Shown here one piece after another: positions 11,721-19,671 of a DNA stretch of 64,000 nt. This DNA comes from Pseudomonas lini (GTDB lineage Bacteria > Pseudomonadota > Gammaproteobacteria > Pseudomonadales > Pseudomonadaceae). Under the pieces are notes generated by a model, which was not told the DNA's origin, searched no databases, and saw only the letters and a program-made list of their open reading frames with translations. A program made the position numbers and the translations under genes. Location of the stretch: NCBI RefSeq assembly GCF_001042905.1, contig NZ_JYLB01000013.1, positions 51,105 to 115,104 on the forward strand. The letters are read 5' to 3'. Position 1 is the first letter of the stretch. Every line of letters starts with the position of its first letter.

Positions 11721-12758
11721 TCAAGGAACGGTATTGGTTTGGTTCAGCCAGCCGAGCAACGCCTGATGGAATTTTGCCGGTTCCTCCATCTGCGGCGCGT
11801 GGCCCATCCCGGGAAATTCGATCAGCGTCGACCGGGGAATCAGTTTGGCCACTTGCTTGCCGAGTACGTCGTAATGACCGATTTTCGCCTTGACCTCGGG
11901 TGGTGCGATGTTCTTGTTGATGGCCGTGGTGTCGGAGGTGCCGATCAGCAGCAGGGTCGGCACTTTCAGGTCCTTGAACTCGTAGTACACCGGTTGAGTG
12001 AAGATCATGTCGTAAATCAGCGCCGAATTCCAAGCCACCGCTGTTTTGCCCGGCCCCTTGGCCAGGCCTGCGTACATGTTCACCCAACGGTCAAATTCCG
12101 GTTTCCAGCGGCCATCGTAATAGGTGCTGCGTTGGTAGTCGTGGATACCTTGCGCCGTGACTTTCAGCTCGCGCTCATACCATTGGTCAACCGTGAGATA
12201 GGGCACGCCAAGGGCTTTCCAGTCTTCCAGGCCAATGGGATTGACCAGTGCCAGTTGTTCGACTTGATCGGGGTATTGCAGCGCATAGCGCGTGGCAAGC
12301 ATGCCGCCGGTGGAGTGGCCGAGCAGGGTGGCTTTCTGGATACCCAAGGCCTTGAGCAGTTGCTGGGTGTTGGTCGCCAGTTGCTGGAAACTGTATTGAT
12401 AGTGGTCCGGTTTGCTTGAGGTGCAGAAGCCGATCTGGTCCGGGGCGATGACCCGGTAACCGGCCTCGCTCAGCGCCTTGATCGAGCTGTCCCAAGTGGC
12501 GCCACAGAAATTTTTGCCGTGCATCAGCACCACGCTGCGGCCGTTAACCTTGCCTTGGGCGGCAATGTCCATGTAACCCATTTGCAAGGATTTGCCCTGG
12601 GACTCAAAGGCGAAGTGCTTGACCGTGTAGGGATACTCGAAGCCCTGAAGTTCCGGGCCGTATTCCGGCGTTTCGGCCTGGGTCTGGTCTTGGGCGAGAA
12701 CCGGTAGTGCCGCCGTCAGCAGCAGGCCCGGTAACCAGCGGGAGAAAATGCGCGACAT
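11721..12758 (-). CDS. Secreted alpha/beta hydrolase
   Basis: 345-aa protein with an N-terminal signal peptide (MSRIFSRWLPGLLLTAALPVLAQ). Alpha/beta-hydrolase signatures: oxyanion loop LMHGKNFCGATW, nucleophile elbow GHSTGG with Ser, acid region GTSDTT, and His in GMGHAPQ. Probably periplasmic. The fold covers esterases, lactonases, haloperoxidases and epoxide hydrolases, so the substrate is unknown. It is upstream of, and probably cotranscribed with, the 2-hydroxyacid dehydrogenase. Confidence 0.88.
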   Translation of the reverse strand: MSRIFSRWLPGLLLTAALPVLAQDQTQAETPEYGPELQGFEYPYTVKHFAFESQGKSLQMGYMDIAAQGKVNGRSVVLMHGKNFCGATWDSSIKALSEAGYRVIAPDQIGFCTSSKPDHYQYSFQQLATNTQQLLKALGIQKATLLGHSTGGMLATRYALQYPDQVEQLALVNPIGLEDWKALGVPYLTVDQWYERELKVTAQGIHDYQRSTYYDGRWKPEFDRWVNMYAGLAKGPGKTAVAWNSALIYDMIFTQPVYYEFKDLKVPTLLLIGTSDTTAINKNIAPPEVKAKIGHYDVLGKQVAKLIPRSTLIEFPGMGHAPQMEEPAKFHQALLGWLNQTNTVP

Positions 12759-12835
12759 GGGTGAGCTCCACAGGAAATCTGCCGATGCTGGATCGGCATG
12801 ATTAGGGTGACATTAAGACCGTGGTGTCCGATCTT

Positions 12836-12888
12836 GGGGCCGCTTCGCAGCCCAACGGGGGCAAGTCCCCTCGCCACAAAACATAGGC
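12836..12888. repeat. Solitary half of the GGCGAGGGGGCTTGCCCCC repeat
   Basis: Contains CGCTTCGCAGCCCAACGGGGGCAAG followed by TCCCCTCGCCACA. It matches the right half of the inner palindromes at 44348-44468 and 46909-47028. No left half is present here. Confidence 0.7.
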
Positions 12889-12907
12889 ACTGGCCGCGCA
12901 TGATCGT

Positions 12908-13342
12908 TCAACCCATCCACCCTAGCGTAGCAAGGGCCAACACACCGTAGCGGGCGCCCTTGGCGAGCGTCACGATCATCAGGAAACGCCCCAGCGGCTC
13001 GCGCATGACGCCGGCCACCAGCGTCAGTGGATCACCGATGATGGGTACCCAACTGAGCAACAACGACCAATGACCGTAACGCTGATAGTGCTTTTGGGCT
13101 TGCTCGAGATGGCGAGGGCTGACCGGAAACCAGCGCCGGTCGTGAAACCGCTCGATGCCGCGCCCCAGCCACCAGTTCAACAGCGACCCCAGCACGTTGC
13201 CCAGCGTTGCGACTGCCAGCAACGACCAAAGCCAATACTGGCCGCTGAGCAACAACCCCACCAGCACCGCTTCGGATTGCAGTGGCAGCAGCGTCGCGGC
13301 ACCGAACGCCGAGAGAAACAGCCCGATGTATGCGCCGAACAT
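12908..13342 (-). CDS. YqaA-like small DedA/VTT-type membrane protein
   Basis: 144-aa membrane protein with three to four hydrophobic segments. An LGNVLGSLLNWWLGRG stretch and a PIIGDPLTLVAGVMR stretch are typical of YqaA/VTT-domain proteins related to DedA. The function of this family is poorly known; relatives are linked to lipid flipping and membrane homeostasis. The start is ATG 13342, sharing one base with the DUF411 stop, or TTG 13345. The overlap implies coupling to the DUF411 gene. Confidence 0.85.
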   Translation of the reverse strand: MFGAYIGLFLSAFGAATLLPLQSEAVLVGLLLSGQYWLWSLLAVATLGNVLGSLLNWWLGRGIERFHDRRWFPVSPRHLEQAQKHYQRYGHWSLLLSWVPIIGDPLTLVAGVMREPLGRFLMIVTLAKGARYGVLALATLGWMG

Positions 13343-13788
13343 CAATGGGCAGGGTAGTCCGCCACCACCACGTCAGTGCCGTCCTTTTTCAGGCCGATCA
13401 CTTGGTAGGCATCGCTCATGCCGTCCATTTCCATGCCAGGCGAGCCCATGGGCATGCCAGGGGCGGCAACCCCCAACAGATCGTCACGCTTGCTCAAGGC
13501 CAGTACTTGATCGGCCGGCACGTGGCCTTCGACGAACTTGCCGTTGATAAGGGCGGTGTGACACGACGCGAGGCGAGGTGGCACACCGTGTTGTTGCTTG
13601 AATTGGCTCATGTCGGCTTCGACGTGGTCTTCAACTTTGAAACCGTTGGCTTCCAGGTGGCTGACCCATTTTTTGCAGCAGCCGCAGTTGGCATCGCGGT
13701 GAACTTCGATGGGGATCAGATCAGCAGCCTGGGCCAGGGAAGAAATGAAGAGGGCGCTCAGGGCGGCCAGACGCAGGTGGATTCGCAT
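13342..13788 (-). CDS. DUF411 periplasmic metal-binding protein
   Basis: 148-aa protein from ATG 13788: signal peptide MRIHLRLAALSALFISSLAQA, then a DUF411 domain. The Cys-rich motif DANCGCCKKWVSHLEANGF gives likely metal ligands, and a second block reads SCHTALINGKFVEGHVPADQ. Members are often found with copper-resistance genes, though no other copper gene is nearby. An upstream in-frame start at 13815 would precede the signal peptide and is less likely. It shares a base with the YqaA-like gene downstream. Confidence 0.88.
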   Translation of the reverse strand: MRIHLRLAALSALFISSLAQAADLIPIEVHRDANCGCCKKWVSHLEANGFKVEDHVEADMSQFKQQHGVPPRLASCHTALINGKFVEGHVPADQVLALSKRDDLLGVAAPGMPMGSPGMEMDGMSDAYQVIGLKKDGTDVVVADYPAH

Positions 13789-14180
13789 GGGGATCTCGTC
13801 TCGGGTTGTGGCCAAAAAGATGCATTTTGACCAGTTTACCCAACAAAGAGACAGGGGATTGTTTCGAAGTAATACAGCGTTGGGTAAACCCCCTCACCAC
13901 AGGGGGCAATGCACAGCCTGTTGAGATCAACGAACCTTGAGCGCCAGCAAGTTGGTTTGCCCGGCACCATTGATACTAACAAACTAACCAAGGCGTACAT
14001 AAAGGCTTGATTAGTTACCTGCGCCAATACCGAAAAGTTTATGTAGACCAATGAAACAAGGCGCTTCTTGGTTTGTATCGTAAATGTATAAGAATTGTAA
14101 AAAATGGAAATATTTGTTGGTGACGTTAGAGCGCACATCGATACTCGCCCGCACTTAACTCGGTTAAACAAGGAACTTTT
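13789..14180. other. AT-rich intergenic region with dyads
   Basis: About 390 bases between divergent genes. An 11-bp perfect inverted repeat GTTTACCCAAC / GTTGGGTAAAC (13834-13844 and 13879-13889) is followed at once by a CCCCCT-CACCAC-AGGGGG hairpin (13889-13906). The right part (13960-14110) is strongly AT-rich compared with neighbours, as expected for a promoter or silenced acquired DNA. I could not settle a specific -10/-35. Confidence 0.5.
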
Positions 14181-14255
14181 ATGGTCGCCTCACAAGGACG
14201 TCTGTGTGTTTTGGATGATCGGCATCCCGCCACACAGTCGGGAGCCCGGTCATGA
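14181..14255 (+). CDS. Possible 24-aa leader peptide coupled to next gene
   Basis: ATG 14181 is preceded by AGGAAC at good spacing. The ORF runs 24 codons (MVASQGRLCVLDDRHPATQS..) and stops at TGA 14253-14255, overlapping the next ATG as ATGA. This is the geometry of translational coupling. It may be a regulatory leader peptide or a chance ORF; the peptide itself matches nothing I know. Confidence 0.4.
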   Translation: MVASQGRLCVLDDRHPATQSGARS

Positions 14256-14782
14256 CAATCGGCTATACAGGTGCCTGGACGAGCAAGGCAGGTTTACTGG
14301 TCAAGGATACTGGCGGTGGCAAGCCTGTCACCCACAGCGCCAGGGTCAAGCAGATGCTGGCACTGGTGGGGAATAATCCCAATGCGCTGAATACGGCGAA
14401 AATGGATGAACAGAAACTGCACAGGAACATCAAGGGCTTCGATCCGGAAAATGTGTCCGCCAAGCAGCTGGGCAATCTCAGTGCCTTTTTGAGAGGTAAA
14501 GGACTGATTTCCGATATTACTTCGATGACCTTGCTTAATGCCGGTGACAAGTTTGACCGGTTTGGCGTACAGAAAGACCCGGATGCGAAATTCAATGCGC
14601 TGGAGTATTTCGCCACGCAACTGGACACCATTCAGAACAACAGCATCAAGGGTGACAAGTACGCCATTGGCCTGATCCCGGAATACAAGACGGCGATCTA
14701 CGTACTGCAGAACTTGCAGGCTTACGGCAAGGGCAACGGCACGACGGTACCTAATGACAAGGGCGTTAACGCCAAGGCGTGA
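14252..14782 (+). CDS. Hypothetical protein, 176 aa, unrecognised
   Basis: I do not recognise this family. The protein is soluble, lacks a signal peptide or membrane segment, is rich in Lys, Asn, Gly and Asp, and reads as a mostly helical middle (LGNLSAFLRGKGLISDITSM, FNALEYFATQLDTIQNNS) with loose ends. GGGAG stands 7 bases upstream of ATG 14252. It lies between an AT-rich region and a LysR remnant, next to the LuxCE-like operon, which suggests an accessory location. Cysteines are absent and Gly/Asn content is high, so a secreted or type III-type substrate is conceivable but unsupported. Confidence 0.75.
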   Translation: MTIGYTGAWTSKAGLLVKDTGGGKPVTHSARVKQMLALVGNNPNALNTAKMDEQKLHRNIKGFDPENVSAKQLGNLSAFLRGKGLISDITSMTLLNAGDKFDRFGVQKDPDAKFNALEYFATQLDTIQNNSIKGDKYAIGLIPEYKTAIYVLQNLQAYGKGNGTTVPNDKGVNAKA

Positions 14783-14804
14783 TGTCTGGCAGCGCTGGCC
14801 CGCT

Positions 14805-14990
14805 CGAACTATCGAGGAGGGCCGTTTGATCGAGGTCTTGAGGGGCGTACCGCCGCCGGGTATGCCGCTGACGGTGCTCTATCCTCCTCATCGCCAGTTG
14901 TCCCGACGGGTGCGGGTGTTCGTCGACTGGATGGTGGAACTCTGTGCGCAGTCGGCCAATGGTTTTTACAAAAAAGACTCACGCGGCTGA
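14805..14990 (+). pseudogene. C-terminal remnant of a LysR-family regulator gene
   Basis: The frame reads EEGRLIEVLRGVPPPGMPLT then VLYPPHRQLSRRVRVFVDWM, which matches the last ~50 residues of typical LysR regulators (GRLv.vL....pp.mpl..vYP..R.ls.rvRaFvDwl). No helix-turn-helix or effector-domain core precedes it in any frame, so only the tail survives. It overlaps the last 25 bases of the convergent GNAT gene. I read it as debris of a regulator that once lay here. Confidence 0.72.
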
Positions 14991-15916
14991 GCGGTTACCA
15001 ATAGGGCGTTGGCGTTTTGCTGCAAGTCGTTATGCAACTGTTGCATGTGCGCGCAGTGCAGGTTGAGGGATCGAGACTGGACGCCCCGATGAAACAGTGC
15101 GAACCAGCCATTGTCACTTGGCATGGGCATCAGGCCGGTGAAGGTGAAGCCCAGAGCCGAAAGGCTGCGCAAGTTCCGGGCGAAGTGCCAGGACAGTTCG
15201 AGTCTGGCCGAGATCAGCCAATGCCTGGGCAGTTGCCAGAGTTGCTCAAGCAAGTGTTTGTTCAAGCGTTGAATGACAATGTCGAACCGATGCTGATGTT
15301 GCTTGATTTGTAAGGGGATCGCGGGCTGTGACGCTTTGTCCCGGTGGGTTCCAAACACCGAGCACAGGTGTTGCAAAAACGCCCGGCAGCTTGCGGGCCA
15401 AGGGATATCGGGGAGCGGGCGGGCGTATCCGCCGATCATGTGATAGCCCATCACGATGGTTTCCGGAAGTGATTCAGCGAATGGCGAAGGGACGTAGTCG
15501 GGAAGCAATCCAGTACTGTAAAAGCCAATTCTTTCTGCCATGCGTTGAGTAAACGGATGGTGGGTCACTTGCTTGATCGAGGCGCTCTTGAGCCCCAAAG
15601 AGTCTGATTGCATCAGTAATTGCTGGCCCAGACGGGTCGCGATACTCTGCCCCTGCGCGGCGGGATGTACCACGCTGAGGGCCAGTTCCGCGGTACTCGA
15701 CGGGATATCGCGACACAACGCGGCATGCCCGAGAACGCGTGCGTCGTCCACTGCCAGCATTGATTGCCAGCGACCCTCGGTGTTGTGCTGACTGATCATG
15801 TTCGGCAGATAGACATCCGGCTGGACGTAATGACTGCCGTAGACTTCTCGAAACAACCGGCTTACGCCATGTGCGTCGGAAGGCCGGAAGGGCCGAACAA
15901 TCAACCGGGTCATCAC
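14966..15916 (-). CDS. GNAT-family protein with C-terminal extension
   Basis: 316 aa from GTG 15916, or 315 from ATG 15913, which overlaps the upstream ligase stop. Residues 1 to about 165 form a GNAT acyltransferase domain; the acetyl-CoA loop appears as HPAAQGQSIATRLG. The remaining ~150 residues have no family I recognise. It is the last gene of the five-gene LuxCE-like operon, so it may acylate a pathway product or intermediate; this is inference from position. Its 3' end runs into the LysR remnant. Confidence 0.8.
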   Translation of the reverse strand: MMTRLIVRPFRPSDAHGVSRLFREVYGSHYVQPDVYLPNMISQHNTEGRWQSMLAVDDARVLGHAALCRDIPSSTAELALSVVHPAAQGQSIATRLGQQLLMQSDSLGLKSASIKQVTHHPFTQRMAERIGFYSTGLLPDYVPSPFAESLPETIVMGYHMIGGYARPLPDIPWPASCRAFLQHLCSVFGTHRDKASQPAIPLQIKQHQHRFDIVIQRLNKHLLEQLWQLPRHWLISARLELSWHFARNLRSLSALGFTFTGLMPMPSDNGWFALFHRGVQSRSLNLHCAHMQQLHNDLQQNANALLVTAQPRESFL

Positions 15917-17202
15917 ACAGGCTCCAGCGGGGGAACGTCATACACGCGCAAATCCAGCACCCGCAGTTGTTTACCTGAACGAGGGTGAAGCTTCAGGTCT
16001 GTGGTTGCGCAGGCCAGCACCCGCAACTCCAGCAGACCCTCGCGGCTCAGGTCGTCGATGGCGGGGTAGTGGGCAAGCAGCGCTTCACGCAATGCGCGGC
16101 GTGCCGGCTCGACGGTTTGTAACTGAGGTTCGGGCACCCACATCAGGCTCAACAGATCCTTGTGGCCGACCTGTTCGATCAGCAATTGCCATTGCTCGCT
16201 GCGTGCTGCACGCTGAACGATCTCGTGTATTTCTTCGGTAAACAGCGACAGCACACCCACTCGTATTCGTTGACTGTGGGCGCTGCGCCCCTTGAGGGCG
16301 AATTTACGCATCGGGGTTGCAGCCGGTTCACGCCAGCAAGCACGGTCGCCTACCGGGTAACGCAGCAGCGGCATGAGCCGGCGTGTCAGGTTGGTCAGTA
16401 CCAACAGCCCGGTGCGGTCGCATTCTTCAATCACTTCACCGGTGTCTTCATCGACGATTTCCAGCAAGGTTTGCGGTTCGAATACTCGATGTTCGCCCAA
16501 TGCACAGCCGCGATCGCTGGCGCCTATGAGCCCGGCGTCTACGCTGGCATAGCCAATGGAGGCGATACGGGCGCTGGGGAACACCTCGCCGAGGATTGCC
16601 AACTGCGGGGCAAACAGGCTTTCGCCGCCATACAGCAGCGTCTCGACCCCACACAACACACGCTGATGCTGTGCCAGGTAGGCGGAGAGTTGCAGTAACT
16701 GTGCGGGCACTCCCGCCAGAACGTTGATCCGATGTCGTGCGATGGCATCCGCCAGTACGTCCAGCGCGACGTCTCCGGTAAACGGAAACTCAGAGATGGA
16801 TCGCCCGACATGGGCCAGGGAGTCGTGGATAAACAGAAAACTGGCGTAGAGATCCCCTGAAAAAAACAGGTTGGCGACCCGGTCGCCGTCGTTCAGTTGA
16901 GATGATATGCCGGCTCCGAAAGTGCTGACAAAGGCTTGCCACTCCATGTAGGAGTAAACCGCCAGCTTGCCCTGACTGGTCGAGCCTCCGGTTTTAAACA
17001 CCAGCGCATTATCGACGTGTCCGGTCAGAACCGGCCAACGACTCAAATCGTTGCTGCCGGTCCAATAGTCGGCCACGTTGGTTAACGGTAAATCCTTTAA
17101 AGTAATACTCTGCGCTGGCAAGTGCTCCAGGTGTCTGCTGTAGAAGCTGGAGTGTTGTCTTATATAAGGTATTAATTGTTCAAGCGAATAAGTTGATTTC
17201 AC
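15913..17202 (-). CDS. PaaK/LuxE-like adenylate-forming ligase
   Basis: 429 aa, GTG start at 17202 with AGAGAA upstream. It resembles phenylacetate-CoA ligase/F390 synthetase proteins: P-loop FKTGGSTSQGK near residue 69, an LLYGGESLF motif, YASVDAGLIG as the aromatic/adenine motif, then PLLRYPVGDRACW. This family activates carboxylates as acyl-adenylates and passes them to CoA or another thiol. It is closely similar in plan to the C-terminal half of the preceding gene, suggesting duplication. The substrate is unknown. Confidence 0.85.
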   Translation of the reverse strand: MKSTYSLEQLIPYIRQHSSFYSRHLEHLPAQSITLKDLPLTNVADYWTGSNDLSRWPVLTGHVDNALVFKTGGSTSQGKLAVYSYMEWQAFVSTFGAGISSQLNDGDRVANLFFSGDLYASFLFIHDSLAHVGRSISEFPFTGDVALDVLADAIARHRINVLAGVPAQLLQLSAYLAQHQRVLCGVETLLYGGESLFAPQLAILGEVFPSARIASIGYASVDAGLIGASDRGCALGEHRVFEPQTLLEIVDEDTGEVIEECDRTGLLVLTNLTRRLMPLLRYPVGDRACWREPAATPMRKFALKGRSAHSQRIRVGVLSLFTEEIHEIVQRAARSEQWQLLIEQVGHKDLLSLMWVPEPQLQTVEPARRALREALLAHYPAIDDLSREGLLELRVLACATTDLKLHPRSGKQLRVLDLRVYDVPPLEPV

Positions 17203-17267
17203 TGAGTTCTCTTTTTTTTATATCAGGCGTCTTGATTGGAAAACAACCTCGTTGAAGTCGTTTTGAT

Positions 17268-19670
17268 TTATTTTCTTTGATCGATAATTAATGGTGTTTT
17301 TCCGCTGTGTCTGTTTCGGGTAAATGCCTGTTCGGCGCACGTCGTCACTTCCACAATTAAAAAAGCGGCGCCCAATGCATTTGCCAAGGCTTCATGTGTC
17401 AGCAGTTTTTCGCGTACCCAGACGGCATCCGCATCCACTCGAACCTGCATTCGTTCGATCCCGTCGGCGGTGTGGTCCAGAACAATTTGAATGGGGGCAC
17501 CCACGCTGTGTTCCAGCTCCGAAGGGGAAATGAATTCCGTGCCAATCCGCACCAGCTTGCCGTGCCGCTGTAGCAGTTCGAATCGTGGCGTTTCCAGTCC
17601 GCAAGGACAGGCCCCGGGTATCCAGCGGCCGGTATCACCGATGTCATATCGGTGCACGCGCTGACCTTGTCGGGCGCGGGAGGTAAACAGCAGACGGCCG
17701 ATCTCATTGGCCTCCACTGGCACATCCTGTTCGAGCCGAACGATTTCCAGATGCTGGGTTTCGCACATCAAGTGAAACACGCCATCTGCCGTAGCCCGGC
17801 ACGCATGACCCAGTGGGCCTGCATCCACGGAGCCATAGAGGGCGGAGCGAATCGTCGACACCCCACAGCTTTCCATCAGACGTCGACTGGCCTCTCCCGG
17901 ATGCTCGCCGCCAAGCAACACTTTGCCGATACCGGCATAGGCGCGAAGTCGGGCCTGCTCTTTGATAAACAGGCGATGTAGCGTACTGGGCATGCCGATC
18001 AGCACGGTGACACGTTGCTCCACAATCAGTCGGGCGATTTCACTGAAGTCGTCGTCCTGGGGAGCCCCCATGGGCAAATGCGCAACGCCCATCTGTTCAA
18101 GAATGTTCGAAAAGCTGAAAAAACCACCGTACAAGTTGCCACCATAGAACAGGTTCATCACCCGGTCCTGTAACGGATCGAGCCCGGCAGCGAACATGCC
18201 ATCAGCCGCGGCGCGCATCTGTCGTTGGAAGTCGCGATAGCTGAAACCGGCCAGGGACGGGGTCCCACTGCTACCGCCGGAGCGGAAATACAACTGTGCT
18301 TCGGGACCGATCGGCTGGGTCGTGAAGGTGTCTTTGTCCATGATCGGGTCATGGGTTGTGTCGGGGGCGGACGGAACCGGGTCGAGCGTTGCACGGCCCG
18401 CCGATACATCCGGGGGCAGACTCACCGAGAGGCGGCGACTCAGACGCGACAGTGCGTAGACGCCATCGTGGGGCTCGCCGGCGTAGCCATCATGAATCAA
18501 TCGACAAGGGGCAATGCGGGTGACGCCGGCATTGACCAGTGTTTGAACAAACTCGGGTGTCTCTGCCGGTGGACAAATCAGTGCGCAGCTTTGCAGGACG
18601 GTCCGCCAAGGCAAAAGTGTCTCGGTGATCAGGTGCCGCGGCACCGGCTTTAGCAGAATCGTACGAAACAGCGGCGACGGCGCGAGTGTCTGATTGTGCT
18701 CCCAGATAACACGCCATCCGGGGCCGGTCCACACCTGGCCGGTCTGGTTCTTGAAACATTGATCCAGCTGCGCCATGGCGGTGCGGGTAGTGATTTCCGA
18801 CGCTTCCTGGTCCGTCGGCACTAACCCCGGCCATTGTGGGGCACGACGGTTGAGGGCTTCGGCCAGTCGATCCCCCAGCTCCTGCACAACAGCCGGATCG
18901 TCGCTGTCCACCAACACCCATTGAGGGCTGGAGCACGCCTGTTGATCCAGTCGACAGACTTCATCTGCCAGCGCATCGAGCGCCGAAGAGTTCGCCGCTT
19001 CAGGTGACAGATAGGCGAAGCTGATCTTGTGTCCCCAATCAATCCAGCGACAGCCGGCCGGTATCTGCTCACGTATTGCTTTGAGCGCCGTTTCGCCGCC
19101 CCAGGCGGATACCCCATCGGCCCAGGCACAGAGTTGGGCGATGCGAGAGGTGCTGACTGGCACAACCGCTAGGAATTCGGCCAGTCTGCCGCTGGTGTCG
19201 CAGCTGACAAGGGCGGCGAGCAGCTTCGCGGTCAAACCCTGATCGCTGGAGCTGGGGCGAAGCCAGTTGATGTTACCGGCCAGCAGGCTTTCAAGGACCG
19301 CGCAGAACGCCAGCATTGGCGCATTGCCGGGGGTTATATGCACGACTAGCCCCAACGGGTGCCAACTTTCGAAGCTAGGCTGCCGGTAGTCGATCCGTCG
19401 CATCGAACGCGGTTGCAGACCCAGTTCCCGCTCAAGCTTGGCACTCAGGTTGCTGCGCTGGCAGAAATCGATAAGCCCCTGATATTGCTCATCGTCGAGG
19501 GACAGATCCAGGCTACGAGCTTGCAACTGCGTGGCAAAGCGAGTGGCGGACTCGATGACGGTGTCGCTATCGATTGGCGCAGCCAGCAGCCGGGGCAATT
19601 GTTTTTGAAGGAGGTCGAGTGCGCTTTCAGGGGTGACGTCGTCACGCAACTGGCCATTGATCAGGTACAT
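17268..19670 (-). CDS. LuxC-like acyl reductase fused to PaaK/LuxE-like ligase domain
   Basis: 800 aa from ATG 19670, one base after the LuxE-like stop; a longer in-frame ORF would run 104 codons into that gene. Residues 1 to about 420 match LuxC fatty acyl-CoA/acyl-enzyme reductase: HPLGLVVHITPGNAP near 104, GHKISFAYL near 213, and DQQACSSPQ at 242-250 with the acyl-accepting Cys246. Residues ~450-800 form a PaaK-like adenylation domain: P-loop FRSGGSSGTPS near 462, LLGGEHPG, YGSVDAGPLG near 612, and HRYDIGDTGRW. LuxC is normally separate, so the fusion is notable. It should take an activated acyl group to an aldehyde with NADPH. Confidence 0.85.
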   Translation of the reverse strand: MYLINGQLRDDVTPESALDLLQKQLPRLLAAPIDSDTVIESATRFATQLQARSLDLSLDDEQYQGLIDFCQRSNLSAKLERELGLQPRSMRRIDYRQPSFESWHPLGLVVHITPGNAPMLAFCAVLESLLAGNINWLRPSSSDQGLTAKLLAALVSCDTSGRLAEFLAVVPVSTSRIAQLCAWADGVSAWGGETALKAIREQIPAGCRWIDWGHKISFAYLSPEAANSSALDALADEVCRLDQQACSSPQWVLVDSDDPAVVQELGDRLAEALNRRAPQWPGLVPTDQEASEITTRTAMAQLDQCFKNQTGQVWTGPGWRVIWEHNQTLAPSPLFRTILLKPVPRHLITETLLPWRTVLQSCALICPPAETPEFVQTLVNAGVTRIAPCRLIHDGYAGEPHDGVYALSRLSRRLSVSLPPDVSAGRATLDPVPSAPDTTHDPIMDKDTFTTQPIGPEAQLYFRSGGSSGTPSLAGFSYRDFQRQMRAAADGMFAAGLDPLQDRVMNLFYGGNLYGGFFSFSNILEQMGVAHLPMGAPQDDDFSEIARLIVEQRVTVLIGMPSTLHRLFIKEQARLRAYAGIGKVLLGGEHPGEASRRLMESCGVSTIRSALYGSVDAGPLGHACRATADGVFHLMCETQHLEIVRLEQDVPVEANEIGRLLFTSRARQGQRVHRYDIGDTGRWIPGACPCGLETPRFELLQRHGKLVRIGTEFISPSELEHSVGAPIQIVLDHTADGIERMQVRVDADAVWVREKLLTHEALANALGAAFLIVEVTTCAEQAFTRNRHSGKTPLIIDQRK

Positions 19671-19671
19671 A

